Assembly (NCBI RefSeq): GCF_024758565.1
Contig: NZ_CP079199.1
Coordinates: 921,501 to 985,500 of the forward strand
Origin: Mesomycoplasma ovipneumoniae
GTDB taxonomy: Bacteria > Bacillota_I > Bacilli_A > Mycoplasmatales > Metamycoplasmataceae
Direction: 5' to 3'
DNA: 64,000 nucleotides
Positions 11,810 through 22,284 of the stretch are shown one piece after another. The first letter of the stretch is position 1; each line of letters starts with the position of its first letter. The notes beneath the pieces were generated by a model. That model did no database searches. It worked only from the letters and a program-made list of their open reading frames with translations, and was not told where the DNA came from. The translations under genes were made by a program, and so were the position numbers.

Positions 11810-12680
11810 AATATTTTTCAAAAAAGTTTGCTATACCATCATTGTCGTTTGAGTCGGTAACCAAATTAGCCTTATCTTGGACTTCTTGGCTAGCTTGTCC
11901 CATGGCAATTGCTAGTCTAACCTGTTCAAACATAGAAATATCGTTTCGAGCATCACCAAAAGCTAAACTTTTTTTGAGATCTAAATGATAATTTTCTTCT
12001 AGAAATTTAAGTCCTTGACCTTTATTTGAGCCAGAAATCATAATATCAATTACTGATGATTGGGATTGAACTAGATAAATTTGTTCAACATTCTCAAGTT
12101 GGCTAATGGCTTTTTCAAAAAGCACAGGATCACTATCACGTTTTATAAGTAAAAATTTAACTACATCAAGATTGAAAATTTGATCATCATTCAAACTTTG
12201 ATAGTCATAAAATTTTAGCGGTAACTGTTCGGCTTCTGAAAAAATTTCATTTTGATTTTTAAGATAATCAAATCAAGGGCAAGTTGTATCTTTTTGGCTA
12301 AAAGCAAGCATATTTTTAGTTGTGTAAATTAAGAAAAATACTTGATTTTGGGCTAAAATTTGAAAAATTTGTGAAACTTGATCTCCAGAGAAAACCTTGC
12401 TAAAAACAACAGTTTCCTTTTTGTAATCATAAATTAATGAACCATTGCAACTTATTATTGGAAAATCAGGCTTTAGTGCAAAGTAATATTTTTTTATAAA
12501 ATATCAAGGGCGACCTGAACAAAAAATTATTTTTTTGTTTTTTTCACGCAATTTTTTTATTGCTTCAACAGTTTTAGGGCTAATTTCGTGATTAGATTTT
12601 AGCAAAGTTCCGTCAAGATCAAAAATAAAATTATCAATATCTTTTAAAACAACTTTAATTTCATTAGTGTTTTTGTCCAT
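11802..12680 (-). CDS. Cof-type HAD-superfamily phosphatase
   Basis: About 292 residues. Motif I is NFIFDLDGTLL with the nucleophile and acid Asp pair, motif II is IIFCSGRPW, and motif IV is LAFGDARNDISMF, all typical of HAD class IIB (Cof) sugar- or flavin-phosphate phosphatases; the C2B cap lies between. It overlaps the end of ulaF. ATG 12680 was chosen because it overlaps ulaF least; an in-frame ATG at 12698 is also possible and neither has a strong Shine-Dalgarno. In this operon it may dephosphorylate surplus sugar phosphates, an inference from context only. Confidence 0.88.
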
Positions 12681-13386
12681 AATATGCGTTTTTACCATGC
12701 TTTCGGTTATAGTGTTTTTTTTGCAGTGTTAAATTAGCTTGACTTTGATCAGGATTTATTATTTTTGTATAAAGAGCCATTTTGGCAACTTCTTCAAAAG
12801 TCATTGCTAATTTAACAGCGTCGTCAGCAGATTTATTAGATCAGCAAAAAGGCCCGTGTTCTTTGACTAAAACAGCAGGAGTGGCTATAAAATCGAGATT
12901 ATTTTTTTTGAAATGATCAACTATAACAACGCCAGTGTTATGTTCGTATTGACCATTAATTTGCTCATCACTTAAGGAATTAGTGCAGGGAATTGAACCA
13001 TAAAAATTATCAGCATGCGTTGTTCCAAGTGCAGGAATTTCTTTACCTGCTTGTGCTCAGGCAACCGCAAAAGGAGAATGTGTATGTACAATAGCCTTAA
13101 TTCTTGGGTCGGCTTTATAAAGAAGTGAATGAGTTGGCGTGTCGCTTGATGGATTTAAATTTGTCTCAAGAACATTGTTTTCAAGATCGACGGGAACCAT
13201 ATCTGAATATTTCATTTTTTCATAGGAAATTCCACTAGGTTTAATAACATAATAAGATCGATCTGAACTTATTGCTGAGACATTTCCTCAAGTATGAAGC
13301 GCTAATTTTGAGTTATATAATAAAAGATTTGCTTCTAAAACTTGCTTTTGTAGTAAAATTAGTTCGTCTCTATCTTTGATTTTCAT
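12664..13386 (-). CDS. ulaF: L-ribulose-5-phosphate 4-epimerase
   Basis: A 240-residue class II aldolase-fold enzyme that converts L-ribulose 5-phosphate to D-xylulose 5-phosphate with a divalent metal. The zinc-site histidines are seen in IVHTHSPFAVAWA and in the later VVIVDHF/KEHGPF region. WGNVS near residue 33 and SSDTPTHS are the phosphate-binding loops. The C-terminus HYNRKHGKNAYYGQ matches the family ending very closely, which fixes the stop at 12664. It overlaps ulaE by 17 nt and the HAD gene by 17 nt, so the block is tightly coupled. UlaF is preferred over AraD because ulaD and ulaE are adjacent. Confidence 0.92.
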
Positions 13387-14266
13387 AGGCAATCCTTAAT
13401 TTTTCTATAAAAAAATCACGTGCTTTTGCGATAATTTGGCTTTGTTTTGCCAAATTCTCAGAAAGTGGCAAACTTTGGTCAAAATTTTCTTCTTTGTGCC
13501 ACATTTCAATTACAAAAGGCACACTAATTTGTGCTTTTAAAATGTAGCTAAAAGCAGAAACAAAATCCACATCGCCTTGTCCGAATTCAAGATTTTTAAA
13601 AATTCCAGGGAGAGTATCTTTGAAATGAAAGGCGACAATTTCTGATTTTCCTAGTTTGATTTCTGCTTCTAAATCATTAGAAAAACGGGATAAATTACCT
13701 AAATCCGGGTATAAAAGCACACCTGAGCCAATTTGTTTTTGAAGATAAAGCAGTCTTGAGATTGTTCCGGCAAATTTTGTATCCATTGATTCAAAAGCGA
13801 TTGTGATGCTATATTTTTTTGCTAATTTAACAATTTTTTTCATTGTCTCAATGAAAAAAATCTCAGAATCAGGATGAGGTTGCTCATAATAAATATCATA
13901 TGCAGCAAGTTGAATAATTCTAATTCCGAGATTTTTAGCTAAAATTAGCGCTTTTTCCATAATTTCAAGCGCTTTTTGGCGGACATTTTCATCTTTTGCG
14001 CCAAAAGGAAATTTTCGGTGTAAAGACAAACACATTGAATTTATATAAAAATCATTTTCATATAAAGCATCACGAATTTCTTTAATTTGATTTTTAGAAA
14101 AATCAAGACGAGCAGCAAATTCATCGCTTTCATCAACAGACATTTCGATAAAATTAAATCCGGCTTTTTTTGCCACTTTAATTTTATCGACAAAAGTCAA
14201 ACGTTTATCAATTGCTTTTTCGTAAATTCCTAAAGGAAAATTAATGTCAGTATTTTTTAAATTCAT
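13370..14266 (-). CDS. ulaE: L-xylulose-5-phosphate 3-epimerase
   Basis: A 298-residue TIM-barrel enzyme (xylose-isomerase-like superfamily) converting L-xylulose 5-phosphate to L-ribulose 5-phosphate. Visible family marks are PLGIYEKA at the N-terminus, [39 protein letters not shown] and HFKDTLPG with metal-binding Glu/Asp/His residues. ATG 14266 fits the family N-terminus; a longer in-frame start at 14377 would add 37 residues coded inside ulaD and is unlikely. It overlaps the end of ulaD by 26 nt. Confidence 0.92.
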   Translation of the reverse strand: MNLKNTDINFPLGIYEKAIDKRLTFVDKIKVAKKAGFNFIEMSVDESDEFAARLDFSKNQIKEIRDALYENDFYINSMCLSLHRKFPFGAKDENVRQKALEIMEKALILAKNLGIRIIQLAAYDIYYEQPHPDSEIFFIETMKKIVKLAKKYSITIAFESMDTKFAGTISRLLYLQKQIGSGVLLYPDLGNLSRFSNDLEAEIKLGKSEIVAFHFKDTLPGIFKNLEFGQGDVDFVSAFSYILKAQISVPFVIEMWHKEENFDQSLPLSENLAKQSQIIAKARDFFIEKLRIAYENQR

Positions 14267-14909
14267 CCTTAAATTCCTTTGCTTTTTCTTCAGGATTTTC
14301 GGCATCACGAATTGAACGGCCGGCAATAAAAATGTAAATTGGGATATCTTTAAATAATTTAATATCCTCAACTTCAACTCCGCCAGTGATTGTAACTTTA
14401 AAGCCTAAATCAGCGAGTTTTTTTACAATATCAATATCTTTTTGGGCTCATTTAACCCCTGCTGCTTGTGAATCCCTAGCTCGATGCCAAACTACTTGTG
14501 GCACTCCAACTTTTTTTCAGTCTTGAACTTGATCTCAAGTAAAATTATTTGTCATTTCAACTTGAATTTCAGTACTTTTTCCATTTTTTTCAGAATAAAC
14601 GTGCGAAAGATCAACTAAATCTTTAATTGTCGGAGTTTCAGCTGCGCAAATTGCAGTTGTAAAATCAGCGCCTGATTCAAAGAACATTTTTCCAAAAACT
14701 TTCCCGGCATCAGCTATTTTACCGTCAGCTACAATTATTTTATCGGGAAAACTTTTCCGAAGTTCAGAAATAGCTTTTTTACCTTCAGCAGCTAGTAAAA
14801 TTGTTCCAACTTCGATAACATCAATATATTTTTCTGCTTTTTTAGCAACTAATATTGCTTCTTCGATAGTTTGATTATCGAGTGCAATTTGTAAAAGTGG
14901 GAGTGCCAT
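14241..14909 (-). CDS. ulaD: 3-keto-L-gulonate-6-phosphate decarboxylase
   Basis: A 222-residue orotidine-decarboxylase-superfamily enzyme that turns 3-keto-L-gulonate 6-phosphate into L-xylulose 5-phosphate and CO2. LQIALDNQ at the N-terminus, [17 protein letters not shown] with the metal and catalytic Asp/Lys residues, [11 protein letters not shown] and TITGG/FIAGR phosphate loops are all present. Related hexulose-6-phosphate synthases share much of this, but the ulaE-ulaF neighbours favour the ascorbate pathway. GGAAAGGAA lies before the ATG. First gene of a five-gene minus-strand transcript; no ascorbate PTS or lactonase genes are in this window. Confidence 0.92.
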
Positions 14910-14928
14910 GTTTGTTCCTTTCCTTATA

Positions 14929-14944
14929 AATTTATATATAAATT
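14929..14944. promoter_or_regulatory. Palindrome at the ulaD leader
   Basis: AATTTATATATAAATT is a perfect 16-bp palindrome directly upstream of the ulaD Shine-Dalgarno and overlapping a possible -10 region on the minus strand. It could be an operator for the ula genes, but so short an AT palindrome may also arise by chance. Confidence 0.35.
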
Positions 14945-14983
14945 ATACAATTTTTTAAGATTTTTAGATCATTTTTGGCAAAA

Positions 14984-15087
14984 TTATCGGTCATGATTTA
15001 AATTTTTTGAATATTAGATCATTTTTTTATTAATCATTAAAAATGCTAATTAGTTTTTTGGCTAAAGTATTTTTTTTAAACTAATTT
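14984..15087 (+). repeat. Left ~100-bp direct repeat flanking TIR copy 3
   Basis: This sequence (ATTAGATCATT, ATGCTAATTA and TTTTTTGGCTAAAGT are landmarks) is repeated at 15791-15892 with about 90% identity in the same orientation. It directly abuts the left terminal inverted repeat. Confidence 0.8.
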
Positions 15088-15786
15088 CCCGAGTTCCCAG
15101 TTTGATGAGATACCTTAAAAAAGTGTCCTGGTTTAGTTTTGGGCGCTTTTTTAACTTTATTGGCAAACTCAGGAAAAATAACTATCAAGGTAAAAACACT
15201 GAATTTTAAATCTAGCAATCATGAGGGAAAAATCTACTTATTAATCAAATAAAGCAAACTAAAAAAGCTAAAATTTTAACTTAAAAAGCAAAATTATGAA
15301 ATTTTTAAACTACTTTTTTAGTTTAAAACAATAACAAAAATCATAAAAAAATACAACTACTATTTAAACTCAATGCAAATAGAAAACTCGTTTTTATTTA
15401 AATTGAGCCTAAAAAAACATATGAAGTTTTGAAAGAACAATAATTAAATGCCATAAATTTGTAGATTTCTAAACGGTCAAATTTATGGCATTCCATTATA
15501 TTTAAAGCCATAATGGAAAAAATGGCATTATCTGAGTTTATTGCGCAAAAAACATAATCAAGTCCTTCCTAATTCAATATCAAAATTTATTAATTTATTC
15601 TTAAGTGAATTTTATTATAACATAATTTTATTTTACACCAAGCATTTTTTTTTTTTTTTGCAGAAGGTTAATTTCAAAATTATAAAAATTAGGATTTTAG
15701 CGTCAAAAAACACGGATTTAGCGGTATTTTTGCATATTTGTATTCACTAAAAAGTGAATTTTTGCCATCAAACTGTCAAACTCAGG
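15088..15786. mobile_element. TIR element copy 3
   Basis: The longest copy, 699 bp, from CCCGAGTTCCCAGTTTGATG to the inverted end CATCAAACTGTCAAACTCAG. On the minus strand it has a poly-A tract, a TATAAT box, AGGAAGGA before ATG (frame M-F-F-A-Q then stop) and two perfect hairpins: GCCATAAATTTG/CAAATTTATGGC (15450-15461 with 15478-15489) and TTCCATTAT/ATAATGGAA (15491-15499 with 15510-15518). The left arm also contains TTTTGGGCGCTTTTTTAAC and a stretch with ACTATCAAGG shared with copies 5 and 6. Both ends are intact. Confidence 0.8.
15430..15625 (-). ncRNA. Candidate structured RNA in TIR copy 3
   Basis: Minus-strand region from just downstream of the TATAAT box. It has two perfect stems of 12 and 9 bp, whose base changes relative to copy 2 occur on both sides of each stem and preserve pairing, plus a short M-F-F-A frame that is not conserved as protein. 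Inferred RNA; no known family matched. Confidence 0.4.
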
Positions 15787-15790
15787 AAAA

Positions 15791-15892
15791 TAATCGATCA
15801 TGATTGAAATTTTTGAAATATTAGATCATTTTTTATCAATCATTAAAAATGCTAATTAATTTTTTGGCTAAAGTGTTTTTTTAAACTAATTT
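15791..15892 (+). repeat. Right ~100-bp direct repeat flanking TIR copy 3
   Basis: Matches 14984-15087 over its whole length, ending in TTAAACTAATTT in both. It begins four bases after the element's right end. Confidence 0.8.
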
Positions 15893-15929
15893 TTTACAGG
15901 AAGATTTACTAAACAATAAAGTAAAATAT

Positions 15930-15961
15930 TACATATATAATTTATATTTATTATATATGTA
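15930..15961. promoter_or_regulatory. 12-bp inverted repeat upstream of opp
   Basis: TACATATATAAT / ATTATATATGTA with an 8-nt loop, perfect, about 60 nt upstream of the opp -10 box. It may be an operator or a terminator-like structure; there is no T run. Confidence 0.4.
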
Positions 15962-16021
15962 TCTAAATTTTATGCTTGACAAAAATAATTTTTTTTTGTT
16001 TCTTTATTTTTAAAAAAAGTG

Positions 16022-16027
16022 TATAAT
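16022..16027 (+). promoter_or_regulatory. -10 box of the opp operon
   Basis: TATAAT in the context GTGTATAATTTCATAC, 211 nt before the oppA start. No clear -35 at the usual distance, which is normal in mycoplasmas; a T-rich run precedes it. Confidence 0.6.
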
Positions 16028-16043
16028 TTCATACAGGTAAAAA

Positions 16044-16136
16044 ATGATGCAATCAAAAAACTCTATTAAAAAAGCAAAACAAATTAACATTATTAACTCC
16101 AATGTTAATTTTAAGTTTGCCACTTTTTTGAAATAG
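16044..16136 (+). CDS. 30-aa leader peptide candidate before oppA
   Basis: ATG ATG start, 30 codons, TAG stop. The peptide is Lys/Asn/Ile-rich with no membrane segment. The frame contains a perfect inverted repeat AATTAACATT/AATGTTAATT (16082-16110), and its stop lies 49 nt before a strong hairpin. There is no convincing Shine-Dalgarno, only AGGT 6-9 nt before the ATG. It could be a regulatory uORF, or chance in an untranslated leader. Confidence 0.3.
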   Translation: MMQSKNSIKKAKQINIINSNVNFKFATFLK

Positions 16137-16182
16137 TAGTTTTTGACTCAATTTGTTCATAACATTAAGTTATATAGGATAA

Positions 16183-16223
16183 AAACAAAAGCTACTATCA
16201 AAAAAGATAGTAGCTTTTGTTTT
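16183..16223 (+). terminator. Attenuator-like hairpin in the oppA leader
   Basis: Perfect stem of at least 15 bp: ACAAAAGCTACTATC, six A's, GATAGTAGCTTTTGT, followed by TTT. It lies between the promoter and the oppA Shine-Dalgarno (AAGGAGGG), inside the presumed transcript. This is the strongest stem in the region and could terminate or attenuate, or protect the mRNA end. Confidence 0.6.
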
Positions 16224-16237
16224 AAAAAAGGAGGGAA

Positions 16238-19051
16238 ATGAAAAAACTTTTTATCGGTTCAGTACTTAGCGTTTTTTCAGCAGGGGTTTTAGCTTCATGC
16301 TCAATTCAACCTGCTTGGGAAAGGCAGGAATGAATTACGACTGTTAATTCTGCCACTTCGGCTCCTGGCGCATTTAAAACTTGAACTAACACTTTTACCT
16401 CGCCTACAATCGCTAGTTCGTATTATACGGCTTCTTATTTAGTCCAAACTGTTTATGAAAATAGTGTTGAGATCAAACAAGATGGAATTAGCGATGAATC
16501 AAAAGAAAAACTTGATAAAAGTTTTAATTATTCGATTACAAAGCCAACATATAGTTACGAGTCTTTTGTTAATGCCGCTGCGATTGTAGTACGAAAAAAA
16601 GACGGTACTGAGCTAGTTTTTGACAGTGATGCTCATGAAAAAGGTTATCTTGAACCTGGTCAGACAACCAATTCGCTTGTTATTAAATTAAAATCAGACC
16701 AAAAAAATTCAATTAATTCTGATTTTTTTGTTCAGGCGCTTGATGAGGCTGAATCAATTCATTTTTTCTTAAAAAATGACGTAAAATGGGTAGATTATCA
16801 AGGAAATCCAAGCCAATATACTCTAAAACCTGAAGATTATTACTACGGATTTAAAGCCCAAAGACTCTCTGATCCACAATATCGGGCAAGTGTTGGCGGA
16901 AGCAAAGAAATTGACGAAGAAGCACAGAAAAAAATTCCTAATTTTGATCCAAAGTCAACATATTTTACAAATACTATTATTAACTGATATTTATTAGATC
17001 TTTTTGGACTTGACTTGGCTGATTTGGATGATGAAAATAAATATATTGAACAATACAAAGGCAAAAACGCTAATTTTCAAGGGCAAAAATCGGTAAGTTT
17101 TTACAAAGGCGCTTCAAAAGACAAAGTATTTTTTAACGGATTTTACCAAAAGTCATTACTTGGTGGGATGCTTTTCCCGGCGCCTTCTGAATTTATCGAC
17201 AAACGAAACAGCGACACTCAAACTATAAAAGACGGAAAACCAACAGGCCGTTTTGGCGAAACTGGCGAGGCCTTGAAATACGGAGCCTATTGGTATGGCG
17301 AAGATTTTAAAAAAGATCAGCTTTTTGTCTCACCTTATACCCAACTTAGTCAGGAAACTAATCGCGAAACTTGAAAAATCAATAAATATTACCCGCGAAC
17401 TGGCTGAAAAGATCAATTACCTTATGTTTTTAACAAAATTACAACTCTTTATTCAAAGTATCCAAGCGCTTCTGCTTTTGAAAATGCCAAATTTAATTCT
17501 TATCGCGAACAGACAATATTGGCTATCGGTTTTGATTCGCTAAATGATTCAATTAAAAATTTAGTCTCAAGTGATCAAGAAAGATACGGTTGAAGACTCA
17601 AAAAAGCCGAAGATAAAGACCAATTACACAAATGGTATTATTCCGCACTTGTCCCAGGTTCGCTAAAGCAAAATTTTAGAGCCGAAGTTGGTGTGACTTT
17701 TGATGAAAAATACTATGGATTCAACGATAATTTTGCAAAATTAAATTTTGGCGCTTCGCTTGCTGATATTGCAAAAGGAAATGCCAAAGTTGTCGAAAAT
17801 CTTGTCTCAGGTCCAAGTCTTGAATTTCGGCTAATAATCGCAAATGCCTGAAATTTATACACAACAGCCCAATCAATTTCTAACTCAAGTTTGCCTTGAT
17901 ACAATTTTGTTGCTCCTGATAACAAAATCACTTCAAAACCTGATTCAAAAACGCCGCGAGATTTTTATCAAGAAGCAAACACAATTAAACTTGTTGACCA
18001 AACCGGGGAAATCTATTACACCAAAAACCCTGAAGATGAAAAGAAGAAAAATTTTGAAAATGTCAATGATGCAACTAAACAATTCCAGGCACCCCAATTT
18101 GAGATGTTAAAAGCGCGAATGAAAGCGCTACTTGATGATTTTTATGCCAAAAATAACATTCCTGCTGACCAAAAAGTCGAATGAACCAACCACAGTTTTT
18201 TTGTAAATGCTGGAAACAAAGAAATTGGCGCAGTTACTAACGGTGCAAAAGCGATAATGGATCTTGATCCACGACTCAAAATTAACGTAATTTGGCCAAT
18301 AACAGACAGAACTCGCCGGGCAAATTATTTACTAACTCGAACTGGCGGGGTTGATTTTGGTGGTTGAGGCTATGATTATGACGGAATTGGATCGGTTTTA
18401 GACGGTAAAATTCAGCGAAACGGAGTGGGTTATGCAATGTTATCAGCTATTTATGCCCAAGGTCCTGAGTCAAAAATAGCAAAATCTTATCCGCACGTGT
18501 ATCGTTATGCTCTTGGAGTTAAAGATTTTTTTGATAAATTTGCCAAAAAAGGTTATATAAGAGAGTTTAAAGACTGAAAAGATGGCACAAATTCACCTGA
18601 TTTTGGCGCTCATGACCAACACTTGGCTCCAGATCTTACCTATTTTTTTACTGGTGAAGTCAAAGAAGTTCCTGATCCAAATGATGCAACTAAAAAAATT
18701 ATGGCATACAAAACTTTTGTCGATACAATTAATGAAAACCAAAAAAACAACCAAGAAAAAGCGTCTTTTGACTTTCACGCCCAGTCAGCAATTTTCAATT
18801 TATCTTACCAAGAAGAACATACCGATGAAGAACTAATTCAATTAAGCGCCGAATTAAGTTCACTTTTAGGTTTTGGACTTAATGATCTTTTGAATGTACC
18901 ATCTTCGACTCCTTATGCATTTTTAGAAAATCCAAATATTTCAATTCCTTATGCAAATAACACTTATTCAGGTTATGTTCCGCCTGACATGATTTCGATT
19001 ATTCCACTAAAGGAAAAACACCAAAAATTAACTAAAAAAGGAACAAATTAG
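16238..19051 (+). CDS. oppA: Oligopeptide ABC transporter substrate-binding lipoprotein
   Basis: A 937-residue lipoprotein: MKKLFIGS, a hydrophobic segment, then VLASC with Cys at residue 20. It is much longer than enterobacterial OppA (about 540), as usual for mycoplasma OppA. The family-5 extracellular solute-binding fold is suggested by the C-terminal half (for example VDFGGWGYDYDGIGSVLDG, followed by SYPHVYRYALGVKDFFDKFA). A strong AAGGAGGG lies before the ATG. It heads the opp operon, 2 nt before oppB, and would capture peptides at the cell surface. Some mycoplasma OppA proteins are also ecto-ATPases or adhesins; I see no clear Walker motif to claim that here. Confidence 0.9.
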
Positions 19052-19053
19052 CA

Positions 19054-20100
19054 ATGATTTTAAAATATACTCTTAAACGTCTAGCACTTGCGCTTTTAAC
19101 TTTTATTGCAATTTATATTTTAGTTTTTGTTTTACTTGCTAATTTTTCGCCTGATCCTTTTGGCGATATTATCGATAAAGGCGCAAAAGGATCTGACCAG
19201 GCTAAAAAAATTGCTGATTTACATGCAAAATATTATTTTGACCAGCCAACTTTGACAAGACTAGCTTATTATACAGCCGATATTTTCAAAGGAAATTTTG
19301 GCGCACGGTTCAAAACCGGTGAAGATGGCAAAATTCCAGAGTTATTTTTCATGCCTTTGCGCTATACAATTTTAGTTTCGCTGCCTTCTTTTTTAATAAG
19401 TAGCACTTTAGGACTGATTCTTGGAACAATTGCTGCTTATCGGCGTGATCGACTTGAAGATGCAGCAATTTCGGGAATTTCAACTTTTTTTGTTGCAATT
19501 CCTTCGTTTGTCCTAGCACCTTTTGTTGTTTTAATTGCAATTCAAATCGGACTACCTTTTGAGTTTAAAGATGCCGAAACCTACGGGAGTCTAACTTCTT
19601 TTGCCTCACTTTTACCGCCAATTTTTGTCTTTAGTATTACTTCGGTTGCTGGTTATGTTTTTTTAGTTCGAAACCAAGTTATTAGCGTTTTGTCTTCTGA
19701 ATATATTTTGATCGCAAAAGCAAAAGGGCTTTCAAAGTTAGACATTTTTGTCAAATATGTCTTAAAAAATGCCGCAATTCCGCTTGTAAGATCATTAATT
19801 TTTTCTTATATTATTCTCCTTTCAGGTTCAATTGTGCTTGAGCAATTCTTTAGAATTCCCGGTTCTTCAACCGTTTTAGTTAATGCTGCCTTTGATGGTG
19901 AGATTAATATTTCAATGTTTTCAATTATTTTCTTTACTTCACTGTCATTAGTTGTTGATATTATTGGTGATTTAAGTTATGTTTTTATGGATCCGCGAAT
20001 TTCTTTTGGTCAAGACTCACCAATAAGTTACTGAGCGCGAATTAAAAATTGAAAAGCACGTAATTATCGCGCCGCGGAGGAAAAAAATGCTCGATCCTAA
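19054..20100 (+). CDS. oppB: Oligopeptide ABC transporter permease OppB
   Basis: A 348-residue inner-membrane permease. The N-terminal helix (LALALLTFIAIYILVFVLLA) is followed by about five more membrane segments. The DppB-type cytoplasmic EAA-like loop (ILIAKAKGLSKLDIFVKYVL) lies before the last helices, and the family's FRIPGSSTVLVNAAF sequence is present. The frame continues through one TGA (Trp) to TAA at 20100, adding 22 basic residues, and overlaps the oppC start (20087) by 14 nt. It forms the translocation channel with OppC. Confidence 0.93.
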
Positions 20101-21244
20101 AGAATTTAACCAAAAATATAATCTCAAAGAAAACCAGACAAAACTCCTAAAATTAGCTAGTTTTTCGGAAAAAAACTACCAAGTAACAGGAAAAATTGTT
20201 GAGCTCTGAAAAGATACAGTCCAAAAATTTTTCAAGTCAAAAATCTCACTTATTTCCACGTTTTTATTTCTTAGTGTTTTAATTATTGCGATTTTTACAA
20301 TAATTTTTAGCCCATATAGTGTCGATAAACCAATTTCAAACGCTGATCCTTCGCTTGTCTATGAACAACTTCCGAGCACTTTAGGGACAATAAAAACGAC
20401 AATTTCCACCGATATTCTTGAAAAAATCCGGGCAATTGAAGTTGAAAAAAATATTAGCCTAATTCAAGGTACAACAAAAGAATTATTCCCAAACCGTTGA
20501 GAAATTAACGTCAATCCTTATCAAGTCATGAGTGCGCTTGAAAATGGTAAGAATTTTATTTCACTAGTTGGAACAGACCAATTTGGTCGTGATATTTGAC
20601 TTAGAACTTGACAAGGAACTCTAAATGCGCTTGGAATTTCTGTTCTTATTGCTTTAATTCAATTTTTAATTGGAATTACGCTCGGAACTTATCTTGGTTA
20701 TCATATCGGAAGCTGAATTGACAATATTGTTCTTAGAATTATTGACATTTTTGGCTCAATTCCTTGAATTATAATCTTTATTATTTTTATTGCAATTTGA
20801 GGACCTCATACAATCACAATTATTATTCTTTTATCACTTACAGGCTGAACAGTTCCAACTTATCAAGCCCGATCTTATACTGTTATTGTTAAAGACGAAG
20901 AATATATTTATGCAGCAAAAGTAATTGGAGCTTCAAAATTCAGACAAATTTATTCACACATTTTGCCAAATATTCTCGGAAAATTACTCTCAACTTTTAT
21001 TGCAAGTATTTTTTCATCAATTTCAACAATAGCCTCACTTGCTTTTCTTGGATTTTTAAAAGAAGGTCCTGATTCAGCAGCTAATTTAGGACTAATTATT
21101 AATTCATCAGTTCCTTTGGCCGACAAAAATCCAATTGCGCTGCTTTTACCTTCAATGGTTTTGGTTGCCTTAGCAGTTACAAGTCGATTTATTGCCAACG
21201 GAATTCATGATGCGCTTGATCCTCGTGTTGGAGGCAGAAAATAA
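20087..21244 (+). CDS. oppC: Oligopeptide ABC transporter permease OppC
   Basis: A 385-residue permease with an N-terminal cytoplasmic segment and a first helix around residues 52-72 (FLFLSVLIIAIFTIIF), then a large loop with GTDQFGRDIW, the OppC/DppC signature. The EAA loop reads YIYAAKVIGASKFRQIYSHI and the C-terminus ends HDALDPRVGGRK as in the family. GCGGAGG sits at 20073-20079 upstream of the ATG. The stop overlaps the oppD start (TAATG). Confidence 0.93.
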
Positions 21245-22284
21245 TGGAAAAAAAACGAATTTTAGACGTAAAAAATCTTCGTGTTAGTTTCAAAACTGGC
21301 AAAAAAGAATATCTTGAAGTTATAAGAGGTATTGATCTGAGTGTTTATTCGGGCCAAATTGTTGCCTTTGTTGGCGAGTCAGGTTCGGGAAAATCTGTCT
21401 GTTCAAGATCACTTTTAGGAATCAATAATTTTGCAAAAACAAGTTCAACAAAAATGGAAATTGACGGCATTGATGTCTCAAATTTCAAAAAAGACTATCA
21501 GTGACGACAAATCCGTGGTCAAAAAATTGGCTATATTCCCCAAGACCCCTTAGTTGCCCTAAATCCAACCCGGACAATTGGCAAACAATTGCTTGACGGC
21601 CTCAAAAACGATAAACGCTTTAAGTCAAAACAAGAAAAAATTGACTTTTTAGTTAAGCTACTTGAATCTTTTGGACTTGAAAATGCCAAAAATCGCTTTT
21701 ATTCTTATCCACATACCTTATCTGGCGGAATGAAACAACGGGTAGTAATTGCAATGGTAGTAGCCGCTCAGCCTTCAATTATTATTGCTGACGAGCCAAC
21801 CACGGCACTTGATCCGACAGTTCAGTCTTCTGTTTTGGCACTTTTAGATAAAATTCGCCATCAATATAAAGTTTCAATTATTTTTATTTCCCATAATATT
21901 TCAATAGTTGCGAAATTTTGTGACTATATTTATGTAATGTATGCTGGCCGTGTTGTTGAAAAAGGAACTCGCCAAGATATTTTTACCAACCCAAAACACC
22001 CTTATACTTGAGCGCTAATTTCGGCAATTCCGGAGGGTTCAAAAAAAGAAGAACTCTATACAATTAGTGGTTCCCCGCCTGATTTAAGAAATCTAACAGC
22101 TGGCGATCCTTTTGCCCCAAGAAATGAATATGCTCTTGAACTTGATTTTGAAAAAGAGCCGCCACTTATTAAAATTTCGGAGAGCCATTATGCTGCAACT
22201 TGACTTTTACATCCTTCTGCGCCAAAAGTTGAACTAAATCCTGAATTAAAAATGAGAATAAAATTATTTAAAGAAGTATTATAA
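21244..22284 (+). CDS. oppD: Oligopeptide ABC transporter ATPase OppD
   Basis: A 346-residue cytoplasmic ATPase. Walker A GESGSGKS is near residues 45-52, the Q-loop is IGYIPQDPLVALNP, the signature is LSGGMKQR, Walker B is IIIADEPTTALD, and the H-loop is FISHN. The C-terminal oligopeptide-transporter region (NPKHPYT) is recognisable, but the cysteine cluster of iron-sulfur-type OppD is absent. Start and stop each overlap the neighbours by one base (TAATG), showing translational coupling with oppC and oppF. Confidence 0.95.

Noticed and set aside
13370..14377. Longer ulaE start at 14377
   Set aside because: It would add 37 residues coded over the end of ulaD, not seen in the family; ATG 14266 matches the family N-terminus.
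15974..16027. TTGACA (15974) as the -35 of the opp promoter
   Set aside because: The distance to TATAAT is over 40 nt, far from the usual 16-18.
17844..18110. Open frame inside oppA in another phase
   Set aside because: A shadow of oppA, which is uninterrupted when TGA is Trp; low-complexity composition and no ribosome site.
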